From: Ruminococcaceae bacterium UBA5423
GTDB taxonomy: Bacteria > Bacillota > Clostridia > Oscillospirales > Acutalibacteraceae
DNA: 7,029 nt
NCBI GenBank assembly: GCA_002409375.1
Contig: DHNF01000099.1
Coordinates: 928-7,956, forward strand
Direction of reading: 5' to 3'
The stretch's first letter is position 1. Each line of letters starts with the position of its first letter. The notes below the pieces were generated by a model, which worked only from the letters and a program-made list of their open reading frames with translations, made no database searches and was not told the origin of the DNA. This document shows, in pieces, positions 6,254 through 7,029 of this stretch. The translations under genes and the position numbers were made by a program.

Positions 6254-6406
6254 GGAGTATCACGCCAACTGCATATCTCCAACATGACATTATAATACCA
6301 AATATCCGATATATTGTAAAAACCGCAGCCAAAAAGGGAGTTTGTCAAAGGGATAACTCAAAACAAGTAAATTTTTGACCGACTCTCTTCAAGCGGAGGT
6401 TCGAAA
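6254..6406 (-). other. 3' exon flank of the group II intron and intergenic space
   Basis: This is the DNA between the DUF4190-like gene stop and the intron's 3' splice site. In the intron's direction the exon begins TTTCGAACCTCC. One frame reads FEPPLEESRSKIYLF and then stops, which might be the tail of an interrupted reading frame, but it is too short to identify. A 5-bp GAGTT/AACTC repeat (near 6340-6361) followed by CCTTTTTGG on the minus strand is too weak to call a terminator. No promoter or RNA gene was recognised. Confidence 0.4.
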
Positions 6407-6484
6407 ATCGAGTAGGAGGCTACCCATTAGTTGAGTAGCCGACCTCTCACACCACCGTGCGTACCGTTCGGTACACGGCGGTTC
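6407..6484 (-). ncRNA. Group II intron domains V and VI with 3' splice site
   Basis: On the minus strand, domain V (6451-6482) pairs ACCGCCGTG with CACGGTGGT (one G-U) and TACC with GGTA around a GAAC loop. A two-base CG bulge sits on the 3' side, the catalytic geometry of domain V. The triad position reads CGC by alignment, where many introns have AGC. Domain VI (6408-6448) pairs GGCTACTC with GGGTAGCC, and at its base GAGAGG with CCT-A-CTC, leaving a bulged A complementary to T6413. That A lies 7 positions from the 3' end, as expected for the branch point. The intron ends at 6407. Confidence 0.88.
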
Positions 6485-7029
6485 AACCGCATAAATGCAG
6501 GGACTTGTACTTTTGGGATATGTCATAATATCCTGCCTGTGCAAGTCTTTTGTTTGTGATGGCAGTTTGAATTACACCCGACATGCGCCAGTATGCTTTG
6601 CGCGAATAGCCGAGTTCATATGCCACCCATTCGGGAATACCCAGCTTTAGCAGATTCTTAACCCTCGTTTTCGGTTTCTTCCATTGCTTCCAGATATACA
6701 TTCGTATTCTTCTGCGGAGCCAACCGTTCCAACCATCTATTGTGTTCTTCATATCCGCTATTGAATAGTATCCGAGCCAGCCCTGCATGAATACCTTCAC
6801 CTTGTACATGACTGCTCGTACATTTCGCCCCTGACTGCGGGAAGTCAGCTTCCTGAGCTTGTCTTTTGCTTTCTTCATCGACTTTGCATGAACCCGGATA
6901 TATGCTCCGTTCTTGTTCCTTCCCATTGCAAAGCCGAGAAACTTAAAATTTCGGATTGAATACACACTTACCGCTTTGCTCTTCTCTTCGTTTACCTTGA
7001 GCTTTAGTTTCTGCTCAAGGTAAGTTCTG
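6483..7029 (-). CDS. ltrA: Group II intron reverse transcriptase/maturase, C-terminal 181 residues (runs off right edge)
   Basis: This intron-encoded protein assists splicing and copies the intron into DNA. The frame is open to the window edge: the upstream codons read RTYLEQKLKLKVNEEKSKAV, a typical end-of-palm segment, so the GTG at 6965 is an internal codon and not a start. In visible numbering, FKFLGFAM (28-35) is the last reverse-transcriptase block. The maturase (X/GIIM) domain follows, with FMQGWLGYYSIADMKNTIDGW (about 80-100) and RRRIRMYIWKQWKKPKTR (about 105-122). The LGIPEWVAYELGYSRKAYWRMSG region (about 129-151) is characteristic of maturase C-termini. The protein stops soon after, at TNKRLAQAGYY and a short tail, with no HNH endonuclease domain, so it belongs to the endonuclease-less lineages. 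The TGA at 6483-6485 abuts domain V of the intron RNA. Full-length relatives have roughly 420-470 residues. It converges on the DUF4190-like gene. Confidence 0.93.
   Translation of the reverse strand, partial: RTYLEQKLKLKVNEEKSKAVSVYSIRNFKFLGFAMGRNKNGAYIRVHAKSMKKAKDKLRKLTSRSQGRNVRAVMYKVKVFMQGWLGYYSIADMKNTIDGWNGWLRRRIRMYIWKQWKKPKTRVKNLLKLGIPEWVAYELGYSRKAYWRMSGVIQTAITNKRLAQAGYYDISQKYKSLHLCG

Larger units (their letters stand above)
6407..7029 (-). mobile_element. Group II intron, 3' portion (continues off right edge)
   Basis: This is a self-splicing retroelement on the minus strand. It consists of the C-terminal half of the intron-encoded reverse transcriptase/maturase, then RNA domain V and domain VI, ending at the 3' splice site after CTCGAT at 6407. 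The last two bases AT fit the usual AY ending. The 5' end, domains I-III and the first half of the protein lie beyond position 7029. The visible 3' part looks intact, so the element may be functional. Confidence 0.92.

Noticed and set aside
6340..6361. GAGTT/AACTC hairpin followed by CCTTTTTGG on the minus strand
   Set aside because: A 5-bp stem with a 12-nt loop is too weak, and the T-run is short and offset from the stem.
6391..6412. GGTTCGAA resembling a tRNA T-loop on the plus strand
   Set aside because: The bases around it do not form a 5-bp T stem, no acceptor or anticodon arm is present, and the match spans the intron-exon junction.

Overview
The window looks like a piece of a low-to-moderate-GC, endospore-forming Firmicutes chromosome, most likely a clostridial lineage. 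The main evidence is a spore-germinant receptor pair of the GerB/GerC type. Strong AAGGAG-type ribosome binding sites, a Bacillus-type class I mannose-6-phosphate isomerase, a ROK sugar kinase and a Thr-rich-linker surface protein fit the same picture. The genus cannot be fixed from the sequence.

Layout. Positions 1-1561 (minus strand) hold gerB (complete) and gerC (5' part only, running off the left edge), overlapping by 20 nt. A 112-nt divergent spacer carries a good sigma-A promoter for manA. Positions 1674-3754 (plus strand) hold manA and, after a 167-nt gap, a ROK-family glucokinase-like gene. Together these suggest entry of hexoses and mannose-6-P into glycolysis. Positions 3882-6253 (plus strand) hold two membrane or surface genes of unknown role. 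The first encodes a signal-peptide, type I membrane protein with beta-rich ectodomains separated by a Thr-rich linker. The second encodes a Pro/Tyr-rich protein with a two-helix DUF4190-like membrane domain, and its coding sequence contains a perfect 24-bp palindrome. From 6407 to the right edge (minus strand) lies the 3' part of a group II intron: the C-terminal half of its reverse transcriptase/maturase, then domains V and VI, ending at a well-defined 3' splice site.

How the genes fit together. The ger genes would form a membrane receptor for spore germinants, but no A subunit is visible, so it is either downstream of gerC outside the window or elsewhere. manA and the ROK kinase plausibly cooperate in sugar phosphorylation and isomerisation. 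The two membrane genes are co-directional and have similar leaders, but nothing shows a shared function. The intron is a mobile insertion, and the DNA it interrupts cannot be identified from the 3' flank alone.

I did not find a convincing new multi-gene system. The items most worth a second look are the exact 24-bp palindrome inside the DUF4190-like gene, the uncharacterised surface-protein pair with its tiny leader ORFs, and the intron whose maturase stop codon abuts domain V. No convincing rho-independent terminators, CRISPR arrays, tRNAs or rRNAs were seen.
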